The notes below the pieces were generated by a model that saw nothing but the letters and a program-made list of their open reading frames with translations, was not told the DNA's origin and ran no database searches. Below, in pieces: positions 1 to 15,774 of a stretch of 64,000 bases of DNA; position 1 is the stretch's first letter; each line of letters opens with the position of its first letter. The DNA lies in contig NC_134660.1 of assembly GCF_030463565.1 (NCBI RefSeq), forward strand, positions 131,501-195,500, in the 5' to 3' direction. The position numbers were made by a program, and so were the translations under genes. The DNA is from Pelecanus crispus (Eukaryota; Chordata; Aves; Pelecaniformes; Pelecanidae).

Positions 1-159
1 CAGACCTGGGGGCAAGTGGGATGTCAACCCCTTCAAGAACAGAGCGGAGTGGATGGGGAGCTGGTCATACTGGGGGTGTTTTGGGGCTTTGGGAAATGGT
101 CTGATGTTTGTGCTGGGGTTTGGGGCCGGTTTCCATTCCCTAAAGGGCTGCTCCCTCGC

Positions 160-182
160 GGGGGGGGGGGGGGGGGGGGGGG
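160..182 (+). repeat. Poly-G homopolymer (23 G)
   Basis: An uninterrupted G run, C on the receptor's coding strand, in the intron downstream of the TM1 exon. Its length in the assembly may be unreliable. Confidence 0.95.
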
Positions 183-252
183 TCGTGTGAGCAGACGGTG
201 GGGAAAAGACGGTTCTTCCTGACAGGGGGATGGTTGTTCAGCTCCTCCTTAC

Positions 253-347
253 TTGAAGTACGACAGGATGCAGATGGCAATGATGAGGGAGCCCAGGGAG
301 ATGGAGTAGCCGACGGTGTACATCATGTGCAGGCGGTCAAACACCTC
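253..347 (-). CDS. PTH3R: PTH3R coding exon 5 (TM1)
   Basis: Encodes residues 141-171 plus two bases: [15 protein letters not shown] followed by the TM1 hydrophobic stretch ending SYFK. The donor is AA|GTAAGG. The exon encoding the RLHCTRNYIH-type loop should follow on the minus strand, but it was not found in bases 1-252. Confidence 0.88.
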
Positions 348-3274
348 CTGGAAGACAAGGGCTGTGTTCCACGACCCCTCTGCAGCCCATGCCCCCCTCT
401 GCCCCCGGCCTCTGGGCTGAGAGCACGGGAGGAGCAGGGCTTGTTTGGGGAGCGGAGGGGGAAGAGCCCCCTGCTCACGGCAATTCCCCTGGCCTTTGCT
501 GCATGCTTCCCTGGTCCCCATCCTGACCCCTTTTCCCAGCACGTCTGATGAGCAAGGTCACCTTTTCGCGGCTCCGGCTCTCGGAGGAGAAGAGCAGAGC
601 ACATTCAGTGTAATTGGCCCAGGTCTTGTTGATGCTGAGAGCCATGGCCCAGGTCCCGTAGGCACTGCAGTACCTGTAGGCATGACCTGGGAACGGCGAT
701 GGGTGCTGTGACAGCGGCAGGACCCACGGGAAGCCCAGACATGTCCCTGTTTGGTGGAGGATTATCACCAAGGTGAGGTCGCTCTGTGCCCGGATGCAAG
801 CGCTTACCTTTATGGTTGAAGTCGTAGATGTAGTCGGGGCAGGGCACTGACACCTCCTGGCTGGGGGAGCCCTTTGGCCAGCAGATAATCCCATCCCACT
901 CTGGAAGGCAGCTGGTGTCTGGCCAAAGAGCAAAGACACATCTCACTTTGGCTTCAAACAGGGCCACGTCATAACTTCTGGCATCCCCAAACGTGCACTG
1001 GACCAGGGTGAGGAAAACGTGTTGCCGTGCTATCACCCTTGGCCTGCAGAGCAGGGGAGGCTGAGGCGGGGCTGGGGAGGGGGACATGTCCCATCGTGTC
1101 CCACCTCCTCTGGGGGGCGGGGTGGGAATCAAGGCCCCTCCACATGCTCTCATTTGCAGTGTGTACAGGGCAGCCCAGGCTAGCTAATCAGGGTGATGAT
1201 TTAATTAGCACCTAATTGGGCCCAGAGCAGCCATGGTGCCAGGAGCTGCACAAACCCACACCAGGACCCTGTGGCCCCCAGGAGCTGCACATTTCCCTGG
1301 TCCCATCCCACTCCCATCAGGGGGGAAAGCCTTTCCCACAACGCCGCCAGCTCCACCGGGGCTGGCTCACCCATGCTCAGGGAAGGAATGCTACCTTTGA
1401 TCTTCTCCTGTTGGGCTTTTATGTCTCTCTGACATTTCTCCTTAGCTTGCACGAGGAGATAGATCTGCTCTTCTTTTGTGAGAACATCATCGGGGTCAAC
1501 CTGCCAAGACAAAGCCAAAGTGATGACCCCCCCCCCTCCTCTGCATGGCTTGGCTTGGGCTAGAAGCGTCAGATGGCAGCTCGGCTCAGGTCTCCTCTTT
1601 GTGCTCACAATTTAGGGATTAATCCTCCCTGGGAAAGCTCGACCCACCCTGGTGATCTCCATGTCCCCAGAGAGCCACCACCGCCTGCTTGGTGATACGA
1701 GCCACCCGTGGCCAGGATCCAGGAGCTGGGAGCGAAGCTGCTCTGTCCCAGCAGCACCCCGAAGGTGGTTGATGAGACACCCACAAACGCTTCCAGACTC
1801 GGGGCAGGACCAACGTCACTTCTGCTGCTACAAAATGCCCCGTTGCTCCCTACCACGAACCCGCTAATTAACACCAAGTCCAAAATCACAATGGGCTCAA
1901 GGGCTGTTACGGGACCATCATCTCCTGACATGGAAACAATGCTTTGCTGAACCCTGCAGCATGGTGGTCTTGCCTGCAGACTCGTAGCATCAAGCAGGAT
2001 CATCCTTGGAGCAAGAAATGAGAGTCAAAGCCAGTGCAAGAGATAGGCAGGGAAGACAGTAGGACACGTGGAAAATGGATGTGCTGGTAGGCAAAGCTAA
2101 CGGAGCAGCCGCAGCATGGCTGGGCTCTCCCAACCCTCCCCAGGCAAGTCAGGTTTATGCAGCTTTGGGTATAGTCAGATGACACGGGGAAGAGAAAAGC
2201 ACTGCCTACCTTCCTGCTCTCATTTCTCCCTCTTGCAAGGCTGAGGCTGACCACAAGCCCCCCCCTTCCACCCTGTCCGTGGTCCACTGAGAAATGTTCA
2301 TGTGTCTGTGCTAGAACTCAGTGGCATGTCAGGCTTCTGCCCTGGCACTTCCTCGCCCACCCCACCAGTGGTGCTGGATGTCCCCGTTGCCCATGCTGAG
2401 CCCTTCAGAGCCGGGTCTGGCAGCCCCTGGTTGAAGTGGCTGGCCAGGGCTCTGCAAACAAGCGGATGCCCAGTGCTGGGAGCAGTGTGATGCAGACGGC
2501 TGCAGCCTGTGGCATCTGCAGCCTCCCAGTCGCACCACACGTGCAAACGTCTTTTGGAACGTTGTGGGTTGAGCTGCCCAAAGGAGTTTGGAACTGGGAT
2601 GAGGAACCAGCTTTGGAAGTGAAAAGGAGCCGGGATGCAGGGGGATTGCGTTGGCTCTCAGACTGCCCACAGGTGAGCACAGCCAAATCCTGCTCCAGAG
2701 AGGAGACCCTGAAACTCCCATTCACACTCTTCCCGAAAGCAGCTGTCTGGGTGGGTGGATGGATGGGGGGCTGATGAAGGATGTAGGGCAGGAGTGGAGG
2801 TCCTGGGGGTGCATCAGCAGGGTGGGGGCCCAGCTTTGGGAGACACATTGGGTGCACCCAGCTCTGCCCTCACCACCTCCCTCCAGCCTTGCCTGCACTG
2901 ACCGTAAATTGCCCCGCTCTTTCTGTTCCCCCGATGCCTCTGAGGCAGCGAACCCTGCCCTGGATGCGTCCAAGAAATGGAAAAACCATCACATTGCGGT
3001 GTCTCCATGCTTGCTGGAAAGCTTTTAGTGGGAGTGGAGAGGCTCTCCTCTCCCGCCTGGCTTCTGTCTGACAGCTCTGCAGAGTGGGACGTACAGCTGG
3101 GGGGCACACAGCCCCCAGCCAGAGCGGGTTGCACAGTTAGCAATATTTAAAGCCAGGAGAGGGACCGGAGGAGCCCATGGGGCCACGCAGACTTACCAGA
3201 GCCCACACAGAGCTCAGGAGGCAGCAGCAGAGGAGAGCCACCATGATGCCTCCCACGGGGATGGATGCCTCCAT
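253..3274 (-). CDS. PTH3R: Parathyroid hormone receptor family class B GPCR, 5' part of gene (probable PTH3R)
   Basis: This is the N-terminal part of a secretin-family (class B1) GPCR that binds PTH/PTHrP-type hormones at the cell surface and signals through Gs and cAMP. Five coding exons on the minus strand (3274-3197, 1500-1395, 918-808, 686-562, 347-253) join in frame into 171 complete codons plus two bases. Visible parts are a signal peptide (1-26), an alpha-helical hormone-binding segment with a [10 protein letters not shown] motif typical of PTH receptors, six ectodomain cysteines (about C49, C65, C74, C88, C105, C127), the PTH-receptor signature [13 protein letters not shown], two N-glycosylation sequons (NKT at 118, NYT at 123), and TM1 (about 149-171). 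The PTH1R-specific E2 exon is absent, which fits a PTH2R/PTH3R-like structure. The assignment to PTH3R rather than PTH1R is inference from linkage to CDC27/MYL4 and the lack of E2. The remaining exons are outside the window. Confidence 0.82.
562..686 (-). CDS. PTH3R: PTH3R coding exon 4 (G-type)
   Basis: Encodes residues 99-140, with the last two ectodomain cysteines (YRYC and TEC) and the two sequons NKT and NYT. It ends in phase 0 at AAAAG|GTGACC. Confidence 0.87.
808..918 (-). CDS. PTH3R: PTH3R coding exon 3 (E3-type)
   Basis: Encodes residues 62-98 plus one base, including [14 protein letters not shown] and [12 protein letters not shown] with three of the six ectodomain cysteines. It joins directly to the E1-type exon in phase 1, leaving no room for an E2 exon. 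Confidence 0.88.
1395..1500 (-). CDS. PTH3R: PTH3R coding exon 2 (E1-type)
   Basis: Encodes residues 27-61 plus one base. It carries [15 protein letters not shown], the ectodomain N-terminal helix conserved in PTH receptors, and the first conserved cysteine (C49). The acceptor is TTGGCAG| and the donor is G|GTAGC. Confidence 0.85.
3197..3274 (-). CDS. PTH3R: PTH3R coding exon 1 (signal peptide)
   Basis: Encodes residues 1-26, a short N-region followed by a hydrophobic core ([17 protein letters not shown]) typical of a secretory signal peptide. The exon ends in phase 0 at a consensus donor (CTG|GTAAGT). A 5' UTR exon further upstream is likely but was not located. Confidence 0.8.
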
Positions 3275-6200
3275 GGTCCCACCACACCGCTCGAATGGGG
3301 ACCTCGAGGACGGTGAGCTGGAGAAAGCAAAGCCTTCACCTGGGGGCAGCTGAATTGCTGCTGGCCCGGGGCCGCAGGTGATGGAGAGGGCTGGCACGTT
3401 CGGCAGGACAAAGCATCTTCTGGGAGCACCTTCCCAGCTGCAGTCCCCGTTGAGGCGAGGTGGCGGCAGGGGCACAGCTCGTCCCTGGGTTCTCAGGGCT
3501 GAGGGAGCACCCAGAGGTAAGTCCCCTGTCCTGGTGGGCACTGGCCCAGCAGTGCTATAGGGAGCCGCTCACAGGCTTACCAGGCAGGGGGTTTCCTCCC
3601 CCCACCATGCTTGCTGCTATTCAGTCTCCGTGTCTTGCCTGCTTTAAGCAGCTCCTGGAGCATGTGCAAACAATTCCCGTTTGGATGGGGATGGCAGAGG
3701 TTTATTGGCTTAGCCCTAGGTGCTAAAATCCTCTGCATTCAAGGCAGATTCCTCTTTTCAGAAACTTCTCTCACTGCCTGGTGGCTCATTTTTCAGCTGT
3801 CACAGCATCCCCCCACTGCCCCCGCACTGCTCGGTCCCCTCCAGCCCCAGACTGGTCTCAAGGAGCTGGAGGATCTTGGGGAAAATCCCAGCTAAGTGGC
3901 TGGAGGTAGGGAGGCAGAGGGTGCAAGCACGTGAGCATCACCTCAGCACTGATGCTCCCGAGATAGGATGTCTTTCAGGCAGACGCCAGTTTAACCCTTT
4001 TCCTTCTCTCAGGGTTGGGGTGTGATTTGGGGAGACGTGCTGGGATCAGTCCTGCTACTAAGACAAGCACCTCAGTGCCTTTGTGCATTTGCTTTGCAAA
4101 AGGACCTCACTGCACAAGTGCATTTAGCATTCTGTGGAGGGGGGCTGATGGCTAAATCAGCACAGCTCCTGCCTGCAGGAGTGGGCCGGACAGATGGACG
4201 GTCCTGGCAGCAGGCAGTTTCCACTCTGATGGGTGCCTCATGCAGCCCATGAATGAGGTAAACCAAACAGGCAGGGCTGGTGGGTCAGAGCTGGTCCCAC
4301 CACAGCTGACGCCATCCCCACCAGAGCAGTCCCTTGTCACCTGCATCCCCACAGGGAGGCCCCAGGGCTGTCCCCTGTGCTTTGGGATCATGCGGATGCC
4401 CAGCTTGAACCTGCCAGCTCGAACACCTTGTGTCCCTGCAGCAGCCCGGATGACCCCCTGCAGAAACGGGAGCGTGGGGGGTGGGGGTGTCCTTGTTCCC
4501 CAAGCAGGTTGTCATTAGTGGGATGAAGCTGAAATTCACCAGCCCAGTGCCAAGCCCTGGGAACAGCAGTCTCCCAACCCAGGGCCTCACCCCTAGCCCA
4601 TGTAATCCATGGCCAGGTGCAGTTATTGCTGTTTCCATAAGGGCAAAATCCTGCACAGGGCAGAGCCCCTGGAGCCTCCCTCGGGGTTTTCCTGGCCAGG
4701 CAGCTTGTTCTGGTCCCAACCACGAGCCCTCATGGCTGCTTGGAGCAGGGTCAGACTTCTGCTCAGCTCCTGCGGTGAGGGAAGGCATATCAGCCGGCTG
4801 AGAGGGCAAAGCAAATCCAAATGACAGCACTCAGGAGGTGCTGCTGCTCCCTCTGATTAAATCAGACAGGAAAATAAGCCTCTCGGTTGCTTTCCCTGCC
4901 ACAGCAATCAGCTGTAAATCAAGGAGGGATTGGAGGGATTAGGGGCATCTTGGGCAGCTGCCCATCTCCCCAGCCCAATTTAGCCACCACCCCAGCCCAT
5001 TGTGTGGGTGCTGACACCAGAAGGGACAAGCAGTTAAATTGCAGGATTAATGTTTTCTTGAAGGCTCCTCTGGGTACTGATTTCTGACCCAGAAGCTGCT
5101 GGGGAGTGAGGACAGAGTTAAGGTGAGGTTATTTTGGAGTCGGATGGATGCATGTATGGATGGATGCTGGCTGAGGGGGTGGCACCAACACTCAGGGGCA
5201 ATTTGATTCCCACTGCAGGCGAAATCTGACCCAGTCTTCAAGTTTGCAGTTAGCAAAATGCGTTGGGTTTGGGTGTTTGTTTTGTTTTTTTGTTTTTTTT
5301 TTTTGCTGAATTACTTGCTATATTATAGAGAGATCTGGAAAGCAATCATTGCGAACGACACACACCCAAGCCCCATCATGCAGCCCCCTCAGCTCCCCGA
5401 ATCCATGCTAGCAATAATCGTGAGATAATGGCAGACAGCAAATTTCCCAGCAGTTTGCGGCTGCTGCCTCCTCCTGAAAGACCCCCATAACCTGGCTGGT
5501 GATGGCTCAGCCTCCAGCTTTTAGCAGCATTTCAGCAGGGAAGAGGCTGAGGGGGCTCTGGGCACAGGGCTGAACTGGTGATGCCCCCTGTTCCCATCAC
5601 TCCTAGCCCTGCAGCAGCTCCAAAACAGCAGGATTAGACCTACCCGGTCATGCCAAGCTGCTGTGATACAGCATGACCTGAACCAGCCTGACTCAACAAC
5701 CTGAAAATAAAAATATAACTGCATTTTCTATATCTATGTATAAACAAAACTTAAATACATACATATATAATGTGCATATATATATATATGTACAAATATA
5801 ATGGATCAGACTCCGGCCAGGACCTCGTAGCTCTCGCACCAGGACTAACAGCATTTCACAGGATCCTGTTCCACCAGTGGCTTACAACTATCCCTGCTGC
5901 CCAATTTAAGCAGGCACTGGCCAGAGAAATGAGGCTGGGCAGCATCTCCACAGCAGAGAAGATGCTCTCATCTGTTGCAATTAATTTTTGCCCATTTATT
6001 TCTGTTACCAAAATACCAGTGCAAACTGGGCATGATTTTTCCTTCTCCTGTGCTCTGTCGCAGTCTGGCTATATTTAAGTTGATGGTTTAGGATGTCTCA
6101 GTGTAATCCTTGACCCCATTTTCTGGGATGCTGAACCTCGATGACTTCTGCCTCTTCTGCAGGTCTTCAAACAATTGGGAGAGGGTAAGAGCAGGAGCAC

Positions 6201-6820
6201 CTCCCACTGGAGCTGATGAATTAAATGCCTGGCTTTAAGCCATCCTTTGCATTACCCTCATTAGCCATCCTGACAGAAGTGAGCACAGATTCTTGCCTGC
6301 AGTGTGGCCTTTTCCAGGGCACAAGCTCAGCCTTGGGGAGAGATTGGGGCAAACCAGACCCTGAGCACGAGGCCAGGGGGATCGTTCAGAGAGGACTGAG
6401 CTCCTTTGAAGCAGCACTTCATAAAATTAAAAAGGGCTCTGCAGCATCCACCCTTGCAGGCCTCCCTAGAAACAGACGCGCTTTTCCCGTGGGTATCGCG
6501 TCAGGTTTATCAGCCGTTGTGTTACTATTTTCTTGCCAGGCGCTCAGGGCCATTTGCGTTTAGGTTTTCAGTGATCATTTAGCAAGTGGCCCCCATGCAG
6601 CCCACCCGGTGCAGGTGCTGGAGGGGGAGATGTCCCTCCTTTTGCTGGGGGAGGGGGGGGACACAGGGACACGGGACACAGCTGGTGGCTTTGCCGCTTC
6701 GGGAGCTGATGACAATGGGCAATTGTCAAGTTGGGGTCGCTCTTGTTTGAGTTTTCTTCCTTTTATAGTAAGTAGAAGTTGCTCCAGCCGCTGGCCTGCC
6801 CCTCCGGGGTGAGGACAGGG
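3275..6820. other. Intergenic region between divergent PTH3R and MYL4
   Basis: No coding exon is supported here. The DNA is GC-rich up to about 5 kb and then AT-richer. It contains a T-rich tract (about 5281-5304), a short TA repeat (about 5776-5789) and a MEF2-type site at 6069-6078. PTH3R and MYL4 are transcribed away from each other, so both promoters should lie within this interval. Confidence 0.7.
6069..6078 (+). promoter_or_regulatory. MEF2-consensus site upstream of MYL4
   Basis: CTATATTTAA matches the MEF2 consensus YTAWWWWTAR exactly. It lies about 0.8 kb upstream of the MYL4 TATA box. MEF2 drives many striated-muscle genes, but function here is inferred only from the match and position. 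Confidence 0.4.
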
Positions 6821-6833
6821 CTCCATATATAAG
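6679..6833 (+). promoter_or_regulatory. MYL4 proximal promoter (E-box, CArG-like, TATA)
   Basis: A TATA box (TATATAAG, 6826-6833) lies about 95 bp upstream of the MYL4 start codon, which puts transcription start near 6855-6862. A CArG-like element (CCTTTTATAG, 6759-6768, one mismatch to CC(A/T)6GG) and a myogenic-type E-box (CAGCTG, 6679-6684) lie just upstream. This TATA plus CArG/E-box arrangement fits a muscle-restricted contractile gene and contrasts with the CpG-island promoters elsewhere in the window. Confidence 0.6.
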
Positions 6834-6924
6834 GGAAGGAGCAGACTTTGCCTTTCATCCCTCCATTCAGTTGATTTGCTGGGCAGCAGGACTCATCCCT
6901 GCACCTTTGCAAAGACCGAGCGTG

Positions 6925-10542
<3,618 letters not shown>

Positions 10543-11909
10543 AAGATGAAACTTCAGGTGAGTTTATCAGGGTCTCCTGCTGCTTATGCTGAAATTGGAA
10601 ATCCTGCATATAACAGCCAGGGGTGGAGGAACCAAAACCCAAACCCCACAAGCAACCCTGTAGTGGACTAATGCCACAGGAATAATCCCAGCTCTGAAAG
10701 CACAAAAAGCTGTGTTCGTGATAACAAACCTCATTTGTAACTCATGCCATTTAAAATTTATCGGGACAGCATCAGCCCTGTGACTGTCAGTCGTGGTCTG
10801 GTTAATTGTGTCAATTCTCTGCTCAGAAAGAAAGAGGTTGGTGTGGTTTATGGTGGTACATTTTCTAGCCCATCAAGAGCTCAGGTGGTCATTAAACAGC
10901 AGCCCGTGGAAATAAATATTTTAAAACTTGCAGCTGTGAATTACTTGATGCTAAGAAAATACTAAGTACTTAGAGAGGAAATTTCTATACTGCTGTGCTA
11001 ATACTTAAGAAATATTAACATTCTCATTAACATTAGAAAGAATATGGAAAATGTACCATCGATGCTTGTTAAGCTTTTTGTGTTCCTTTAAGTCCGTTTG
11101 AGGAAAACAGAGAAACAAGTTTCTTTTAGGGTGAACTATCCCTCAGAAATCCAGTCAATTTAAAAGAAAATCCAAAGTACTAAGAGCTGGCCTGAGTCTC
11201 CCCCCCCTGCCAGTTTCTTATGGTTTCATTATCTTGCTTACTTTTCTTAAACATTTTACCACTCCTCAGCTGTGTGAAAGGTGACAGGCAAAAAAAAAAA
11301 AAAGAAAAAAAAGAAACAGAATGGAAACAGAATGACCTTCAGATACTGCTAAATACACAAATTAAGCCTTTAAAAATCTCTTCTTTTTTTGCCCTCTACA
11401 AATCTCTTTAAACATCAGAACGTTAAAATGGAGGCAGACAGAAGTCTGAACTTTGAATGTTCAGCATCCTTTTTCTCTTGTTTCTAACCCATTTCTCTCC
11501 AGTTCCTGTTCATCAGCTCAGCAATATAGGTGGTTAGGTGGCAAATGCTGCCAGGGAGATTTAATTCTACACAAAACTATTTTCATGAAACAGTGTTTTT
11601 TTTAATGGTGTGGAATTGTGGCTATTGACATTTTGGGTTCATCTGAGAAGGAGCATTCTCATCTCAAAGATTCATTACATTAAGCCTTCTCATGCTTATC
11701 TCCCAGGCTCTCAGAAATGTTTGAACCCGCCTGAGCACCACAAACAGCGAGATTCCTCCATCCATGTCCCTTCCTCCCTGAATATTGCACATCTGCCGAG
11801 ATTTTTCACATGAGCCACCATGAAGAGTTGGCCTCCATGCATGTGTGCCTAAGCCTCATACAATAGGACATCTGCCACTTGCTTTTAAACCTTAAGTTAT
11901 TCTTTTCAG

Positions 11910-11945
11910 ATTTTTCCTGTGACATTTGACTCATTAAATTTTGTT
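11910..11945 (+). other. MYL4: Probable MYL4 3' UTR exon with poly(A) signal
   Basis: A good acceptor (TATTCTTTTCAG|, AG at 11908-11909) is followed within about 25 bases by ATTAAA (11933-11938) and a T-rich downstream element. This is the first such combination after the splice donor at 10558. Cleavage would fall near 11950-11960. No cDNA is available, so this is inference. Confidence 0.4.
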
Positions 11946-11960
11946 TCTTCCTCCCTTAAA

Positions 11961-14900
11961 TGGTACCTCTGCTTTGGCTTTGGACTACTCATTGAAGTGG
12001 TAGATGGAGGAGACCCCTCGGTCTCCACCAGCAATTGGAGATGGCAGGATGATCCCACAGAGAGGGAAAAAAGCAGGTTTTATGACCACTAGATGTGAGG
12101 GAGGAGTTCAGACTTGGGGGTGAGGGTCTTTGTTCATCACGCCACCCTCAGTGTGGGGCCAGGAGCTGGGCTGCAGTCTGGCCATGTCTTGCTGATGGAG
12201 GTAGGTAGGCCTGGAGCAAAGTGAGCATGAGGGACAGGTTGCATCAGACACAACCCTGTTCTTAGGAGGTTCTTCACTTCCTCTCTGCCCTAAAATCAGC
12301 CCTTTTATGGACCTGCAGCTCATCCACCCTACAACATGCTACGCCATGAGCATGACCTCCAAGGCCAGGCTGGACTGCACTGTGGAGCAAAGAGGGACCT
12401 GCTTGGCCCTGCCACTGTCCCTGTCACGGAAAAGACCAGCAGGCACCTCTCCTTCATCAACATGCTGCCTGTCCCAGCCAAAAAAGGCCAGAGGCCCCTT
12501 AAAATAATCAAAACCATCAGAGAAAACATTAAAACCATTCTTTTTCTATATCATTGACGGGTCCAAAAGTCTAGTTTTGAAGGGTGGTTTTCAGGAAGTT
12601 GAATCCTGATGAATCAGCAAGGGGGAAGGAAAATGGGGAAACGATGGGTATTTCTGGCCCAGGTCGCACCTCCACCCTCATGGCATGGGATGGTGGGCTC
12701 CTGGGGTGCACGTAGTGTCCCGCCTCGGATGCAGCGCAGCCAGGACAGGCTCCCTGGACAGTTCCTCTCCAGGCAGGCAGCGTGTTCGCAGCCAGAAGCT
12801 GTCTGGGGGCTGTGCAAAGCAAGCTGGTGGCTCTCTCCCTCTTTCTACCTGCAAAAAAAAATCATCGTAGCATCATTAGAAGTGGTGAATAATTCATGAC
12901 AGATAACTCAGCCCTCCCATCAGCAGAACACCTGGGAGAAGAAAACGTTTTTCTTTGATTTGTTCCTCATTCCACTGTTCTCACTCCGTGACTTTGACTA
13001 GAAATTGAAGGCATTTTGCTCTGATGTGGTTGACTTCAGCTGCCACTTGCTCATTTCTGTGCAGCGACTGAGTAACAGCTGCTTTCAATTCCCACTGCTT
13101 AATTCAAACACTCATAAAAAGCAACATAAGCTGTTTATAGATGCAAGATTAGATTTTAGCTTCTGTCTGTGGTATTTCTACAGCTTCCATTAGGGAGAAT
13201 CTGCGCATCTTGCATCTTTAATGTACTATCTGTATTTTAACATGTTAAAGGACCGCGGTGACAGGGTGAGAAAGGACACTGCTTGCTGCACACTCACTCT
13301 GGGGTCACGTTTGCCCTTGCCACTGCCACGGCGTTGGCTCCTGCAGAGGAACGTGCTGTTGCAGAGAGGAACCAAGCAGAGGAGACGCAGGGGACCTGCC
13401 CAGACTTTCAGAGGAAATCCATAGCAGAGTCTGGGGACCCTGCTAGCTGTGATATTCCTGCCCTGGAAAGCCAAGAGGCTGTGCTCTCGCTCCTGTACAT
13501 GGTGTACAAGCCTTGTATTTGAGCCGCCAGCTTCTGTGCAGACAGGAATGACACTGTAAATTAAAACCAAAGAGACTCTTGCAAAGAGACAGCTAGAAAG
13601 AGAGCAGTGGAAAATGGAGAGAACTGAGAAAAACGTGAGGGCTGTGAATCCAGCCTTTGAAGCACCCTCGGGGTAACAGCCAGCCATGCTTCCCTTTGGG
13701 GACCTGTTCTGTCTCTTTAGGATAAAGCAGAGCTGATTTGTACCAAAGCAGGTTGGAATGATGCACCTGAACAGGCGCAGTATATATAGCTATATACCTC
13801 TATGCATGCCTTTGTGCCCTGCCTCCTCCTCTGGAAAAGTGAGGATCCTGGGGAGGAGACAGTTTTAGTCCCATGGACGTTTATAAAAAGCATCTGTGGA
13901 CATCCATGAGTGACCCCCCTCACGCAGACCTGCACTTCAGGACTGAAGGAATCCCTATAAATTGAGATGTCCCAAGACAATAGTCAACACTCTGTCCTTT
14001 TATAGTTTGGACACTTTACTTGGAGCCCAGGGGACTCTGAGGAGAGGTAAAAATAACCCCCTCACTCTAAGGAGAGCCTATGGCTGTGTCTCCTCAGGCT
14101 GTGATAAGACAGAGAGAGACTCATACCAAAGATGGTCTGGATGTCAGGAGAGTTCGTGCTGAGCCCTGTGAAATGGAAGAGACAGATGGAGGCAGCTTTC
14201 ATCCTGAGGAGTTAGCAGCAGGGCAGCGAGATCAGGATGAGGATGATGAGTACGAACTGTGCTCCTTGAAAGGCTCCCTCGGACCCCCAGGCCCCTGTAT
14301 ACACAGATGACCATCAGCGTGTGAGGCCAAAGGCCTTTAGGGAAGGCAGACACTTCACTGTATCATGTTGCTTGCACCTTCCATGTTTGGCAAAATGACT
14401 TGGGTCAACCTGATAGCGAGCCAGGTATCCATCCCTGGGGGGAAGCACTGCTCCGTGACCCACTTTGTTATTTGTCTCAGGTCAGGGATTGAAGAAAGCT
14501 TTGTCTTTCCATGCCAACCTATTCACACCCTGAAAGCAAACACCTGCAGATTTACTGGAATGATAACAAGCTTGTAAATACGCTTTTCAGAAATGCACAG
14601 AAAGACATGTAAAGAGAGTGGGGAAGCAGGCAGGGCAAGCCCTCCTGCTCTACATGCAACTTCTCAACACAAGCACCATGCAGGCAGCTTTTCTTCTCAC
14701 ATAAAGACGCAGTTCCCCTGCTCCCATGTGTGCTCTGTGGTGCTCAGCAGCACATCAGGCAGTGCCAGGATCCGTCCTTCAGGCAGTTGAGTGCAAGTGC
14801 AAAAAAGGTATTGGAAGGAGCAGGAGAGAGCATAGAGTCTGCGTGCGTAGGTGCGCACGCATCTGCCGGGGGTGGTATTATGTGGTGGTTGTATTACAGG

Positions 14901-15450
14901 AAGCTGCTGGAGGGGTTTGGAGAAGGACAGCCTCTGCTAGTTGCAGGTGGCTATTACTAAGTCAGTATTTTTAATAAATTGAAGTTTAGTTGTGCATCTT
15001 TATTCCATCCTTTTGGGAAGACAGCTCTTTCTGTCCTGGGAGACATCAGACGAACTGGCACCTGCAAGTAAATTCAGGTTGTAATTGTCAAATTACCTGC
15101 CTTGCCCTGGTACCCCCATCTGCCCATTTTACTCCTGGCTATCTTGGCTGTATCTACCTGGGGACAGCTGGCAGCACACAACCTCAGGACTCCCCTGTCC
15201 ATGATGGGAGCAGGACCTGTGCCGTGCTGATCCCCTACAGTGGGAGCAGAGAGAAGGCAACCACCAGCCAAAGCCCAGTACCAGGGCCTGGGTCGACACG
15301 GCACACGCCAGGCCTCCGGTTACGGCAGGAGGGAGACTGCAGTCCAGCACCACGAGGGATGCCGGGGGTTCCTAACAGGCCACTGCAGCCAGGTACGAAG
15401 TGCAAGTTTCTACCTTGCATGGGTGCAAAGGCGCCTTGACGGACGAGCCC
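11961..15450. other. Intergenic region between MYL4 and CDC27
   Basis: No exon or RNA gene could be supported. Several open frames here, including a 153-codon frame on the minus strand near 13.2-13.7 kb, lack splice-consistent boundaries and recognisable protein features. A perfect AT-rich palindrome (TATATAGCTATATA) lies near 13783-13796. Confidence 0.65.
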
Positions 15451-15774
15451 CAGGCCCCGGATGGGATTTCACCGCACTCCCTCACGCCGGGTGCCAGCTG
15501 ACGGCCTGAGGCAGCCAACGTCCGCCCCCCTGTGAGGGACAGAACTGTCCGACTCCGTGCTCCCTCCCTCAGCCGGCCCGTGTACGCTGCCGTGCCGGTG
15601 CTGACGCGCACCGAGGGGAGGCCGGGGCTCCTCAGCGCCCGGGCGCCGCCGTCGGGCCCGCTCCCTCCCTCCCCGATAGCCGCGCCGCCCGCCTCGGCTA
15701 TCTCCGGCCGCGCTCGGGCGGCTCCGTCGGCCGAGGCGCTTCCGCCCGGCTGACGAGGGGACTTTCCCAGCTGT

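Noticed and set aside
13226-13687. 153-codon minus-strand frame between MYL4 and CDC27
   Set aside because: No recognisable domain and no supporting promoter or splice context; composition looks random.
13760-13800. TATATATAGCTATATA region as a promoter TATA box
   Set aside because: An AT palindrome without any exon, initiator or flanking promoter elements; better read as simple AT-rich sequence.
14080-14310. Acidic 76-codon plus-strand frame (EDDEYELCSLKG region)
   Set aside because: Some protein-like character, but no splice sites, homologue or promoter could be tied to it.
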